Assembly (NCBI GenBank): GCA_021776925.1
Contig: JAJFFB010000202.1
Location: 1-44,048, forward strand
DNA from: Planctomycetota bacterium
Lineage (GTDB): Bacteria > Planctomycetota > UBA1135
Reading direction: 5' to 3'
DNA: 44,048 nt
The notes below the pieces were generated by a model. It did not search any database. It was not told where the DNA came from and saw only the letters and a program-made list of their open reading frames with translations. Within the stretch, counting starts at the first letter, position 1; each line of letters begins with the position of its first letter. This document shows, piece after piece, positions 18,518-28,396 of this stretch. The translations under genes were made by a program, and so were the position numbers.

Positions 18518-19537
18518 GCGCGCCCTCCGAGATCCTCTGGCGACGGCTCGGGGGCCACCCCTGAAACCGCTGCGGCGGGTGTGACCAAGCGCTGGAACAG
18601 CATTTCAAGGCTGCCGCCCTGCGGCGCGAACTCCACCATCTCGAGGCCGGCAGCGTGCACCGCCGCGGCCAACGCCGGCAAGGCGTCGGCATCGCGGACC
18701 CGCGCCTGCACCGCGCAGGCAGCGGCGTCGGCAAATGGCGAAGAGCGGCCCGTGACCTCGGTCGCCCCGGCCTGCTGCAGGACCGAGCGCAATGCCGTTT
18801 CACTGCCGCGCACACCGACGTGAACCCACAAGCCCTCGGTGCCGACCTGCACCAGCTGCGCCAGCGCGCCGTCGGCGACCTTGCGCCCGCGATGAATCAT
18901 GACCACGCGCTCGGCCAGGGCCTCGACTTCGGGCAGCACGTGGGTGGTGACCAGCACGGTCTTGTGCGCACCCAGATCGCGGATCAACTGGCGGATCTCG
19001 ACCACCTGGAGCGGATCGAGGCCGTTGGTGGGTTCATCGAGGATCAGCAGCGGCGGATCGTGCAGCAGCGCCTGGGCCAGGCCAACGCGCTGGCGGAAAC
19101 CCTTGGAGCACGCGCCGATGAACTTGCGGTAGACCTCGGCGAGGCCGGTGCGCGACACCGCGCGGTCGATCGCGTCGGCGGCCGATGCCTCGCCGGTGCG
19201 TTGCGCTTCAAAGGCGAAACGCAGCAGGTCGCAGACGCGCATGTCGGGATACAGCGGGTTGTTCTCCGGCAGGTAGCCGACCTGGCTGCGCGCCGCCAAC
19301 GGATCGCGGTCGACATCGTGGCCGCACACCCGCGCGCGGCCGCGATCGGCGCCGAGATAGCCGGTCAGGATCTTGATCGCGGTGGTCTTGCCGGCGCCGT
19401 TGGGGCCCAGAAAGGCAACCACCGAGCCCGCGTCGACCGAAAAGCTGATGCCATCCAACGCCCGCACCTCGCCGTAGGACTTCTCCAGCCCTTCCACTTC
19501 GACGACAGGGGGGGGCGCTGGGCGAGACAACGCAGCT

Positions 19538-19548
<11 letters not shown>
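18514..19548 (-). CDS. ABC transporter ATP-binding protein, GldA-like
   Basis: The 344-aa protein has a full nucleotide-binding domain: Walker A GPNGAGKT near residue 49, Q-loop in VGYLPENNPLYPDM, signature CSKGFRQRVGLAQAL (LSGGQ replaced by CSKGF), Walker B LLILDEPTNGLDP, and switch His in LVTTHVLPE. A C-terminal extension of about 110 residues carries an ACT-like fold typical of GldA/NosF-type ATPases. Its ATG (19548) lies inside the end of rho (11-base overlap), making co-expression with rho likely. It powers the GldF/GldG-like membrane components encoded next. A run of eight G/C at 19508-19515 encodes the Pro run near the N-terminus. Confidence 0.9.
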
Positions 19549-20920
<1,372 letters not shown>

Positions 20921-21025
20921 GAAAATCCCCAGGAAGGGGAGGTGCCGGGGACCGCGAGGTTCAGAGAACCCGATCAAGCACCACGAGGGCACCTGCATCG
21001 AAACGGTCTTCGCACGGCGGGAAAA

Positions 21026-21102
<77 letters not shown>

Positions 21103-21116
21103 TCCAAAGGGCGGAC

Positions 21117-21145
21117 ATTATGAGAGCGCCGGTCACGGATGGCAA
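21117..21145 (-). promoter_or_regulatory. Sigma-70-like promoter for tRNA-Pro (and possibly rho)
   Basis: Minus strand: TTGCCA (-35), 17 bases, CATAAT (-10); each hexamer has one mismatch to consensus. Predicted start is about seven bases before the mature tRNA 5' end at 21102. Confidence 0.65.
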
Positions 21146-21175
21146 GGTCAGGCAGGGCCTGCACCCACCCAAGGA

Positions 21176-22723
21176 TTATCGCCCCAAATCGGCGTGTTGA
21201 CCACCGTTTTCCGCGGCCAGCATCATCATCCAGGTCTTCTTGAAGTCACCGATGGCGATGGTATGGATCGAAATCCCGCGGAATTGGTTGAACTTGCCGA
21301 TCGCCTCGAGGATTTCATCGGTATCGACCATCTCGCCAACGGTCGGCAGGCCATCGGAGAAAAAGAACATGGTGTCGCCGGCGCCCTTGACCTCGGTGGC
21401 CGAACTGCGCGTCACCGCCTGACGCACCTTGGTGTCGTGGATGCCCAGGCCGACCAGCAGCGCGCCGTAGGTGTTGGTGCGCCCAGCCTCGACGCCGGCC
21501 GATCCGGTCAGCCCGGCAGCGGCGCGCTCCTGAGCCGCGGCACCGCCAAGGGGTTTGAGCTTGCGCACGTACTGCTTGGCCGATTTCTTGTTCAGCGCAT
21601 TGGCCGGCACCAGCTTCTTGCGCCACGAATCAATTCCGCTGGCAAAGGCATGGACGTTGAAGACCACGTTGCTGCCGAGGCTGTCGATCGCCTCGGACAA
21701 TTCCTTTTTGATGATGTCGATCTTGGTGAAGCGCGTGTGTCCGCGTTGGCGGAACTTCTCGCGCTCGAGCACCGAGTCTTCCATCGAACCGGAAATGTCG
21801 ATGACAAAGACGACCTCGCGGCTGGGGGTCTGGATGCCGGCGAAACTTGCCCCCACGCCCTCTTTGGGTACGTACAGGGCCGCGGTCTGCTCGCGCCCTT
21901 CGCGACGCTTGGCGACCTCTTCCTCGCTCGGAATCTGGTACTCCTCGCGCGCGCGCTCCCACCAGCGCCGCCACTGCGCGCAATCGTCACCGAACTGCAG
22001 GTCGGTGATCTCGACCAGCGTCGGATAGATGTGCAGCAGCACGATGCCTTCGCCCTCTTCCCACACCTCCAGCAGGGGTTCGATCGCGTCGTAATGGCGC
22101 AGCGTGCGCAGACCGATGCACGCGGCGATCTGCACCGCGCTGGCCTCGTCGTCCAAGCCCGCGATCAGCGCCGGCACGCACAGGTCTTCGTGGCCCTTGC
22201 CGAGCGCGACCACGCCCTCGATCGCCGCCACCCGTACCAAGGTGTTCTTGTCCTCGCCGGCGATGCCGACCACCTGGGCCAGCGACTCGCCGTCTTCCAT
22301 GTTGCTGACCGCGGTGACCGCCCACAGGCGCACTCCGGCATCGTCGTGCCCCAGGTGCGGGCGTAGCAAGGGCAGGAATTCGGTCCAGCGGCCCTCGGCG
22401 GCGGAACGCAGGATGACGTCGAGTTCGAGCACCGGTTTGCCCTTTTCGACGATCTTCAGCATCGGCGCGCGCGAAGCCGCCGAGGGCAGTTTGCCGAGCA
22501 CTTTCTTGACCGCCTCGACCACCATCGGCTCCTTGTCCTTCAGCACCGGCAGCAGCACGTCGGCGACCCCAGGGTGGTCGATGCCCTCGAGTGAAAAGAC
22601 GAATTCGACGCGCTCGACGGGATCCTTGGCCTTGCGGAAATAGCGCTTGAAATCTTGCACGGTCGGATCGGGCTCCTGGGCTTGCATGCACAGGGCCAGG
22701 GCGAGCAGGAAATGGGCTGCCAT
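21176..22723 (-). CDS. Secreted HEAT-repeat/von Willebrand factor A domain protein
   Basis: The protein is 515 aa from the ATG at 22723 (a GTG two codons earlier is also possible). A short signal peptide (AAHFLLALALCMQAQ) precedes an N-terminal half of HEAT-like helical repeats (about 25-245: VADVLLPVLKDKEPMVVEAVKKVLGKL, FLPLLRPHLGHDDAGVRLWAVTAV and further units). A linker leads to a VWA domain (about 300-510) with an intact metal-ion-dependent adhesion site DISGSMEDS near 309 and further motif parts at TNTYGALLVGL and FFFSDGLPTVGEM. This pairing suggests a periplasmic or surface protein-binding role. Function is unknown. The start lies 22 bases from the divergent TIM-barrel gene, so promoters overlap the opposite coding region. 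Confidence 0.8.
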   Translation of the reverse strand: MAAHFLLALALCMQAQEPDPTVQDFKRYFRKAKDPVERVEFVFSLEGIDHPGVADVLLPVLKDKEPMVVEAVKKVLGKLPSAASRAPMLKIVEKGKPVLELDVILRSAAEGRWTEFLPLLRPHLGHDDAGVRLWAVTAVSNMEDGESLAQVVGIAGEDKNTLVRVAAIEGVVALGKGHEDLCVPALIAGLDDEASAVQIAACIGLRTLRHYDAIEPLLEVWEEGEGIVLLHIYPTLVEITDLQFGDDCAQWRRWWERAREEYQIPSEEEVAKRREGREQTAALYVPKEGVGASFAGIQTPSREVVFVIDISGSMEDSVLEREKFRQRGHTRFTKIDIIKKELSEAIDSLGSNVVFNVHAFASGIDSWRKKLVPANALNKKSAKQYVRKLKPLGGAAAQERAAAGLTGSAGVEAGRTNTYGALLVGLGIHDTKVRQAVTRSSATEVKGAGDTMFFFSDGLPTVGEMVDTDEILEAIGKFNQFRGISIHTIAIGDFKKTWMMMLAAENGGQHADLGR

Positions 22724-22745
22724 GTTCACTAGGATAGCCGCAAGG

Positions 22746-23627
22746 ATGGAGTTGACCCTCTCAACTCATTTGCTGGTCTACCAGGCACTGGACGACGAGG
22801 CCTTGGCGGCCCTGTCGGCGAGTGGCTGCAGCGGTCTTGAGATCTGGCTGGCCGAGCCGCACGTGCCGTGGCGTTCGGCCAGCGCCCTGGCCGCCTTTGC
22901 GCAGCGCCTGCGCGACGGCGGCCTGCAGCCGGCCAGCGTGCACCTGCCCTTTTATCCCTCGGTACCGGAACTGCTGCAGCAGAACCAGCGCTGGTCGGTG
23001 ATCGATCCGCAGCGGCATGCACGCCACGAGGCGTTGCAGGGCGCTGCACAGGGCCTGCACGCCGCCGCCACGCTCGGTGCGCACTGCGCGGTGCTGCATC
23101 TCGGCTGGCAGCGCGATGACTGGAACGACCACAGCCACGGCTGGGCGCGCGAGGCTGTGTCTGAATTGTTGCCGGTAGCCCACGCCTGCGGAGTCGAACT
23201 GCTGCTGGAGAACATCATTTCCACCGGCACCCGCTGCGCCGCTCTGTGCCAGCTCCTCGACGAGGTCGACCCTGAACAGCAGGCCGGCATCTGCCTCGAC
23301 CTCGGCCACGCCCACGTCGACGGCGGCGCCGTGGCCGAGTTGCACGCCGCGCTGCCACGCTTGCGTCACCTCCACGTGCACGACAACGACGGCAGCAAAG
23401 ACCAGCACCTGGCACCGGGCTGCGGCACGCTGCCGTGGACCGAAGTCCTCGACGCCCTGCAGCGCGCCGCTTTCCAAGGTCAGGGTGCACTTGAACTGCG
23501 CGACGCCAGCCGCGGTCGCACCCCCCCCCAAGAAGTGGTGCTGCAGCAACACCAGGCCTGCGCCACCTTCCGCGCCCGTCATGCGGCTTTGCGGCCCGCC
23601 TCCACGACCCCCTCTCTGCCCTCGTGA
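22746..23627 (+). CDS. Sugar phosphate isomerase/epimerase-like TIM-barrel protein (AP endonuclease 2 superfamily)
   Basis: The 293-aa protein shows the xylose-isomerase-like TIM-barrel pattern with metal ligands in order: SVHLPF near residue 79, VLHLGW near 117, LLLENI near 156, ICLDLGHAHVDGG near 182, LHVHDNDGSKDQHLAPGCGTLPW near 212 and LELRD near 250. Members isomerise or epimerise sugars, or act as AP endonucleases; the substrate cannot be read here. The stop overlaps the GTG of the AmgK-like gene, so it forms a translationally coupled trio with the kinase and the nucleotidyltransferase. That context hints at amino-sugar metabolism. A C9 tract (23521-23529) lies near its 3' end. Confidence 0.75.
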   Translation: MELTLSTHLLVYQALDDEALAALSASGCSGLEIWLAEPHVPWRSASALAAFAQRLRDGGLQPASVHLPFYPSVPELLQQNQRWSVIDPQRHARHEALQGAAQGLHAAATLGAHCAVLHLGWQRDDWNDHSHGWAREAVSELLPVAHACGVELLLENIISTGTRCAALCQLLDEVDPEQQAGICLDLGHAHVDGGAVAELHAALPRLRHLHVHDNDGSKDQHLAPGCGTLPWTEVLDALQRAAFQGQGALELRDASRGRTPPQEVVLQQHQACATFRARHAALRPASTTPSLPS

Positions 23628-24643
23628 CCACACCCCTGACCCTCCCCCCCCACGCCGGACGCGAACGCCTGGCGGTGCGCCGCCAGTGGCTCGAAGGACG
23701 CCTGCCCGGCCACTTCCTCAACCCCGAAGCCGGTCCGCGGCGTTACTCCCGCTGCACCAGCTGGCCCGACCTGGGCTGGTTGCGGGTGACTTCTCCGGCT
23801 CCGCCCCCGCGAGCGACGACGCGCTTTCTGCGCGACTGCGGCGTCCGCGTACCCAACCTCGGCGCTGAGCGCGAAGGCGTCTATCTGGTCGAAGACCTCG
23901 GCGACCGCCATCTCGCCGACGACCCGGCGCCGACGCACTACCGCGACCTGTTGCGTCAGTGGCACCTCTTCGCCGGACGCCGCCTGCCGCCCGGCCACCC
24001 CAACGCCGCACTGGCCCTCGACGCCCCCTTGTTCCGATCCGAGCTGGCGCAGTTCCGCGAGGAGTACCTGATCGCCTGGCGCGGCCTCGACCCGCGCGGC
24101 GCCGGCGCTCAACTGGCACGCCTGCGACAGGCCTGCGAATGGCTCGCCGAGGCCGCCGCCGCCGGACCGCGCTGCCTGCAGCACCGTGACTTCCACTCGC
24201 GCAACGTTTTGCTGACCGCACATGGGGTGGCCCTGATCGACCACCAGGATCTGCGCCCAGGACCGCTCTACTACGACCTCGCCTCGTTGCTCAGCGACGC
24301 CTACCTCGATCTGCCGGGAGCCGTCGAAGCGCGCCTCGAAACCGAGATCGGCCTGCTCGGCGTAGCCATCGGCCTTGATCCCGATCACGCCGCGGAACAC
24401 TACTGGGCCACCGCTCTGCAGCGCGTGCTCAAGGCCCTCGGCACCTTCGGAAAGTTGTTGAACCAAGGCCGCGCGGATTACCGCAGCGCCGAACGGCGCG
24501 CGCGCCGCCACGCCCTGGCGCTACTTGGCGATCCGCGCCACCACCGCGCTCCGGGGCGCGCACGCGACGCGGTGCAGGTCCTGCACGAATGCCTGCTGGC
24601 CGATCGCTCCGCGCCTCCGGCGGCCTTCGAAAGCGAAGTATGA
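23624..24643 (+). CDS. AmgK-like amino-sugar kinase (aminoglycoside phosphotransferase fold)
   Basis: The 339-aa protein has APH-fold kinase hallmarks: LVEDLGD near residue 88, the catalytic loop LQHRDFHSRNVLL (Asp189, Asn194), and the metal site LIDHQD (Asp206) followed by GPLYYDLASLLSDAYLDL. The GPRRYSR at 37-43 resembles the (S)FRRYFR start of AmgK, the anomeric N-acetylmuramate/N-acetylglucosamine kinase of Pseudomonas cell-wall recycling. The following gene is MurU-like, as in the amgK-murU pair, which supports the assignment. It starts with a GTG overlapping the previous stop (GTGA) and ends overlapping the next ATG (ATGA). A C8 tract at 23644-23651 falls within codons 7-10. Confidence 0.75.
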   Translation: MTTPLTLPPHAGRERLAVRRQWLEGRLPGHFLNPEAGPRRYSRCTSWPDLGWLRVTSPAPPPRATTRFLRDCGVRVPNLGAEREGVYLVEDLGDRHLADDPAPTHYRDLLRQWHLFAGRRLPPGHPNAALALDAPLFRSELAQFREEYLIAWRGLDPRGAGAQLARLRQACEWLAEAAAAGPRCLQHRDFHSRNVLLTAHGVALIDHQDLRPGPLYYDLASLLSDAYLDLPGAVEARLETEIGLLGVAIGLDPDHAAEHYWATALQRVLKALGTFGKLLNQGRADYRSAERRARRHALALLGDPRHHRAPGRARDAVQVLHECLLADRSAPPAAFESEV

Positions 24644-25389
24644 AGCGTGCGCTGCTGCTCGCCGCCGGCCACGCCACGCGCCTGGCCGGACTACGGCAAC
24701 GCTACGCCAAAGCCGCGGTACCGATCGCCGGTACCACCGCGCTGACCCATCTGCTGCAGTCGCTGGCGCAGGCTGGTGTCGAAGAGTGCTGGGTCAACCT
24801 GCACCACCACGCCAAGCAAGTACGCAAGCTGGCCGAACACAGCGCACCCCCCGGCCTGCGTGTGCAATTCCTCGAGGAGCCGGCGCTGCTCGGCACCGGC
24901 GGCACCTTGCTGGAGGTGGCGCAACGCTGCGGTGAAGCCCCCGAGTGGATGATCAACGCCAAGATCTTCACCGACTTCCGCTTCGCTCGCCTCGATAAGG
25001 ATCCTCCCGGCACCCTGGTGCTGCACACCGCCTCTTGCTTGCGCGAATTCGGCGGCCTGCGCTACGACGCGGCGGCGTTTTTCCTCGGTCTGCAACCGCG
25101 CGGATCGGACCCTCAAACCTCCCCACAGGCGGCGGCGGTCTACACCGGCATCTGCAAGATTGATCCCGCCTGGATCACCGCCCTCGAGCACCAGCGCGGG
25201 CGCGACGCCGACGGCGTTCTATGCCTGCTGCGTCACGGTCTGCTGCCGGCGGTCGCCGACGGTCATCGCGCCCATGTGCACCTGCACGACGGTTTCTGGT
25301 GCGAGATCAGCACCCCCGAGCGCGTCGCCGCGGCAGCGCGCGCGGTGGCTGCGGCGGGCCTCAGTCCAGCGGCGCAGCCGGATCCTTGA
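24640..25389 (+). CDS. MurU-like nucleotidyltransferase with an altered metal-binding motif
   Basis: The 249-aa protein has the sugar-nucleotidyltransferase fold. The N-terminal LLAAGHATRL replaces the usual LAAGxGxRM/L, and Lys24 in RYAKAAVPIAG may match the PKP lysine. GTGGTLLEV near 85 matches the substrate loop. The place where MurU-type enzymes have NGDVW reads NAKIF (106-110), so the Mg-binding Asp is replaced by Lys. The second metal site WxDIGTPE reads WCEISTPE. It follows the AmgK-like gene (ATGA overlap), as murU follows amgK in Pseudomonas, where the product makes UDP-MurNAc from MurNAc-1-phosphate. Here activity is doubtful, or the substrate and metal use differ. The last 29 bases overlap the end of selB on the other strand. 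Confidence 0.7.
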   Translation: MKRALLLAAGHATRLAGLRQRYAKAAVPIAGTTALTHLLQSLAQAGVEECWVNLHHHAKQVRKLAEHSAPPGLRVQFLEEPALLGTGGTLLEVAQRCGEAPEWMINAKIFTDFRFARLDKDPPGTLVLHTASCLREFGGLRYDAAAFFLGLQPRGSDPQTSPQAAAVYTGICKIDPAWITALEHQRGRDADGVLCLLRHGLLPAVADGHRAHVHLHDGFWCEISTPERVAAAARAVAAAGLSPAAQPDP

Positions 25390-27355
25390 GGATCCGCTTG
25401 GGGCCGCGACGTAGGGTCACGCCGCGTTCGTCGAGAAACTCGAGCAAGGGCATCAGGAACTTGCGCGTGGTGCCGAAGCGGTCGCGCAGGGCCGGGATGT
25501 CCATGCCCTCGGCCTGCAGCTGCTCCACCACCGCGTCGCGCAGGTCTTCGATCACGGCGCGAGTGAAGTAGAGCCCCGAACCCGGACTCAGGACCTCGCC
25601 GCGATCGTTGAGGTATTCGAGCACCAGGTCCAGCCGCGCCGGCTCCACCGCAGCTTGCTGCGCCAACTCCTCGGCGCTCGCCGGAGCCAGTCCAGCGTTG
25701 CGCAGAATCTCGGCCACGCGCGCGCCGTCTTGCTGCCATGCGGATTCGACCTCGGCACCGGCCAGGCCCCAGTGGGTGCCGGGGCGCCGCTCCAAACCCA
25801 GCGACTCGAGTTCGGCGTGGCCGAGTTTCTGCAGGGATTGGAAGGCATCTTTGCCCAGGCGCTCGCGCAGGCGCGCCACCGGCAGGCGCAGGCGGTGCGG
25901 TTGGCGCGCGCGCCAGTGGGCGAGCACCGATTGCACCTCGCGCGCCAGCGCGTTGGCGCCTCCCATAGCGAGGAAACTCCCGGCCGCCATCTCGCGCACC
26001 GCGCCCGCCTGCGCGGCCTGCCCCAAGACCTCCGCGGCACCTTGCGTGGTCCAGCCGAGCTGCAGCGCGAGCTCGGCCGGACCGCGCTCGCCGCCGAGGA
26101 TCTCAAGCTGCACTGCGGCGAGCTGCGGCGGATCATCCAGCGCCTCGACCACGCGCATCAGCTGCGCGCGCTCGTCGTCGTCGCTGCGCCGCAGCCGGCG
26201 GCGGGCGAAGCACAGAAAGCGCCCGGCGGCGATGTTGCGCGCCGGACTCGGGCGCCGCAGCAGCAGCCTTTGGCCGGGCACCAGCGCCGCTGCGTGCTCC
26301 AACTCCAGGTCGACCAGACAACCATCCACGGGCAGTTCGCCGCCTTGCGCGGCAGGCGGCAGAAAGAGGCGCCCACCGACCGCCGCGGTGCCGCTGAGCA
26401 GCTGCACTTCGGCGCCGTGCGCCAACTTGGGGCCGTCCGGCAGGAAACGGCACCACAGACGCAGCAGACGGCCGCTGCGCAGGCTGCCGGGCGCCGCCAG
26501 CACCACGCCGCGCGGACACTGTGCGGCCTCCAGCGCGGGCAGGTTCAAGGCGGTGCGCAGGCCCGGACCGGCAACCCCGGCCTGGCGTCCGTGGACGTGC
26601 ACCCGGCGCACCCGGCTGGAGTGCCCGCCAGGATGCACCTCGACGGTGTCGCCTTCTTGCAGGCGCCCGGCGGCGCACACCCCGGTGGCGACGGTGCCGG
26701 CGCCGTGCAGCGCGAAGGAACGCTGCACCGGCAGGCGGAAGGCCTGCAGCGGATCTGCTTGGCTGCGCGCGCTCTCGGCCAGGCGGCGCAGCTCCTGTTT
26801 CAATTCCAGCATGCCGCTGCCGGAATGCGCCGACACCGGCAGCACCGCGCACTCCTGCCAAGGAGTGTCCTGCACCAGTTCCTCGACGTCGGCGCGCACC
26901 AGCTCCAGCATTTCTTCGTCGGCGAGGTCGACCTTGGTCAGCGCCACCAATCCCTGGTCGATGCCGAGCAGCCCCAGCACTTCGAAGTGCTCGCGGGTCT
27001 GCGGCATGACGCCGTCGTCACACGCCACCACCAACACCGCCGCGCCCATGCCGGTGGCACCGGCGACCATCTTGCGCACCAGTTTCTCGTGCCCGGGCAC
27101 GTCGACGAAGCCGATTTCCAGGCCGTCGGGGTAACCCATTTCGGCGTAGCCCAGATCCAGAGTGATGCCACGCTCGCGTTCTTCCTGCCAGCGGTCGGGA
27201 TGGTCCCCGCACAGGGCTTCGATCAATGCGCTCTTGCCGTGGTCGATGTGGCCGGCAGTGCCAAGGACCACGGGGATGGGGCGGGCTTTCTCCAAGGCAG
27301 ACGCGCGCGTTCGGGCGCCGGAGGAATCGGCACCAAGCGTAGAATGGGGCGGCAT
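25361..27355 (-). CDS. selB: Selenocysteine-specific translation elongation factor SelB
   Basis: SelB carries selenocysteinyl-tRNA to UGA codons marked by a SECIS element. The 664-aa protein has an EF-Tu-like GTPase: G1 GTAGHIDHGKS, RERGITLDLGYAEM, DVPGHE, TKVD and SAHSG. Two beta-barrel domains follow (for example AGTVATGVCAAGRLQEGDTVEVHPGG). The C-terminal half is winged-helix repeats that end in MDIPALRDRFGTTRKFLMPLLEFLDERGVTLRRGPKRIL, the typical RNA-binding end. The chosen ATG (27355) shares a CATG with the divergent radical SAM ATG; a TTG or GTG nearer the G1 motif (VVLGTAGH) could be the true start. No selA, selD or tRNA-Sec is in the window. The 3' end overlaps the MurU-like gene tail-to-tail by 29 bases. 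Confidence 0.93.
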   Translation of the reverse strand: MPPHSTLGADSSGARTRASALEKARPIPVVLGTAGHIDHGKSALIEALCGDHPDRWQEERERGITLDLGYAEMGYPDGLEIGFVDVPGHEKLVRKMVAGATGMGAAVLVVACDDGVMPQTREHFEVLGLLGIDQGLVALTKVDLADEEMLELVRADVEELVQDTPWQECAVLPVSAHSGSGMLELKQELRRLAESARSQADPLQAFRLPVQRSFALHGAGTVATGVCAAGRLQEGDTVEVHPGGHSSRVRRVHVHGRQAGVAGPGLRTALNLPALEAAQCPRGVVLAAPGSLRSGRLLRLWCRFLPDGPKLAHGAEVQLLSGTAAVGGRLFLPPAAQGGELPVDGCLVDLELEHAAALVPGQRLLLRRPSPARNIAAGRFLCFARRRLRRSDDDERAQLMRVVEALDDPPQLAAVQLEILGGERGPAELALQLGWTTQGAAEVLGQAAQAGAVREMAAGSFLAMGGANALAREVQSVLAHWRARQPHRLRLPVARLRERLGKDAFQSLQKLGHAELESLGLERRPGTHWGLAGAEVESAWQQDGARVAEILRNAGLAPASAEELAQQAAVEPARLDLVLEYLNDRGEVLSPGSGLYFTRAVIEDLRDAVVEQLQAEGMDIPALRDRFGTTRKFLMPLLEFLDERGVTLRRGPKRILKDPAAPLD

Positions 27356-28316
27356 GGTAGCAAGCCCGATGCCCAGCGCGGAGCACCCGGTGCGCACCCT
27401 CGGGCGCGACCTGATGGCGCGATATGGGCGGCGCCTGCGCCGCGTCATGCTCGACCTTGGGCTGACCTGTCCCAACCGCGACGGCGCCAAGGGCTATGGC
27501 GGCTGCATCTATTGCGACGTCAGCGGCAGCGGCACCGGGGCGGCGCGCCAACGCCAGTCGCTGGAGCAGCAATGGCAGCAGGGTCTGGCACGGGCGCGCA
27601 AGGTCAACCCGCAAGGGCCGGCGGCGATCCTCTACTTCCAGTCCTATTCCAACACCTATCCCGATCTCGAGCCGCTGCAACAGGCGCTGGCGCAGATGCG
27701 CCGCTGGGCCGATTGCGCACCGATCCTGGCGGTGGGCACGCGCCCCGACTGCTTTAGCCCCGAGGCCGCGCAGCTGCTGGCCGAGCAACGCGAATCCTTC
27801 GCCGAGGTGTGGGTCGAATTCGGCCTCGAGACCACCGACGCCGAGGTGCAGCGCCGCATCGCCCGCCACGACAGCCTGGAGAGCTTTCACCGCGCCTGCG
27901 TGCTGGCTGGAGAGTTCGGCCTGAAGCGCATCTGCCACACCATGGCCGGCCTGCCCGGCGAGCGCCCGGATGGCCTGCTGCGCCAGGTCGAAGAGGCCGC
28001 CCGCGCCGGCGTCGAAGGCATCAAGTTCCATCAGCTGATGGTGCTGCGCCGCACCCAGCTGGCCAAGATGTGGGTCAACAACGAGGTCGAGCTGCTCAGC
28101 CCCGACGTTTACGTGCGCATGGTCGCCGACGCGCTGGAGTTGCTGCCGGCCAGCGTGGTCGTGCATCGCCTGGTCGCCGAGGCCCCGCCCGAGGAGTATC
28201 TGGCGCCGAGCGGCTGGCCGCCGCGGGCCAAGGTGCACTCGATGATCGAGCACGAGATGCAGCGCCGTGGCAGTCTTCAGGGAATAAAAAAACCGCAAGC
28301 CGAAGCCTGCGGTTGA
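27354..28316 (+). CDS. Radical SAM protein, YhcC/TIGR01212 family
   Basis: The 320-aa protein has the iron-sulfur cysteines C39, C51 and C54 in LTCPNRDGAKGYGGCIYCD, the diagnostic spacing of the YhcC family. YFQSYSNTYPDLEPL near residue 88, LAVGTRPDC and WVEFGLETTDAEVQRRI near 145 follow. KFHQLMVLRRTQLAKMW and VVVHRLVAEAPPEEYLAPSGWPPRAKV are typical of the C-terminal half. The function of YhcC proteins is not established; a role in RNA or small-molecule modification is usually assumed. The start at 27354 shares CATG with selB; an ATG at 27369 is an alternative. The last codons (from about 28284) lie over the terminator of the opposing tRNA-Lys. Confidence 0.88.
   Translation: MVASPMPSAEHPVRTLGRDLMARYGRRLRRVMLDLGLTCPNRDGAKGYGGCIYCDVSGSGTGAARQRQSLEQQWQQGLARARKVNPQGPAAILYFQSYSNTYPDLEPLQQALAQMRRWADCAPILAVGTRPDCFSPEAAQLLAEQRESFAEVWVEFGLETTDAEVQRRIARHDSLESFHRACVLAGEFGLKRICHTMAGLPGERPDGLLRQVEEAARAGVEGIKFHQLMVLRRTQLAKMWVNNEVELLSPDVYVRMVADALELLPASVVVHRLVAEAPPEEYLAPSGWPPRAKVHSMIEHEMQRRGSLQGIKKPQAEACG
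28284..28314 (-). terminator. UUCG-tetraloop terminator after tRNA-Lys
   Basis: On the minus strand AACCGCAGGC pairs with GCTTGCGGTT around a TTCG loop (10 bp, one G-U), followed by seven T. It begins three bases after the tRNA CCA end and lies entirely inside the 3' coding end of the opposing radical SAM gene, whose final codons it shapes. Confidence 0.93.
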
Positions 28317-28317
28317 A

Positions 28318-28393
28318 TGGTGAGGGCACCAGGACTCGAACCTGGGACTTATTGGTTAAAAGCCAACTACTCTACCAACTGAGTTATGCCCCC
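28318..28393 (-). tRNA. tRNA-Lys (anticodon UUU)
   Basis: The minus strand gives a full cloverleaf. The acceptor arms GGGGGCA/TGCCCTC include one G-U pair. The D-arm is ACTCAGTTGGTAGAGT. The anticodon stem GTTGG/CCAAT encloses CTTTTAA (anticodon TTT), and the T-arm has GGTTCGAGTCC. CCA is encoded. It lies 22 bases after the frr stop with no promoter-sized gap, so it is probably processed from the rpsB-tsf-pyrH-frr transcript. Confidence 0.97.
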
Positions 28394-28396
28394 TTG

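Noticed and set aside
25655..27757. Long open frame antisense to selB
   Set aside because: SelB is unambiguous on the other strand; the antisense product is Gln/Ala/Arg-rich without domains.
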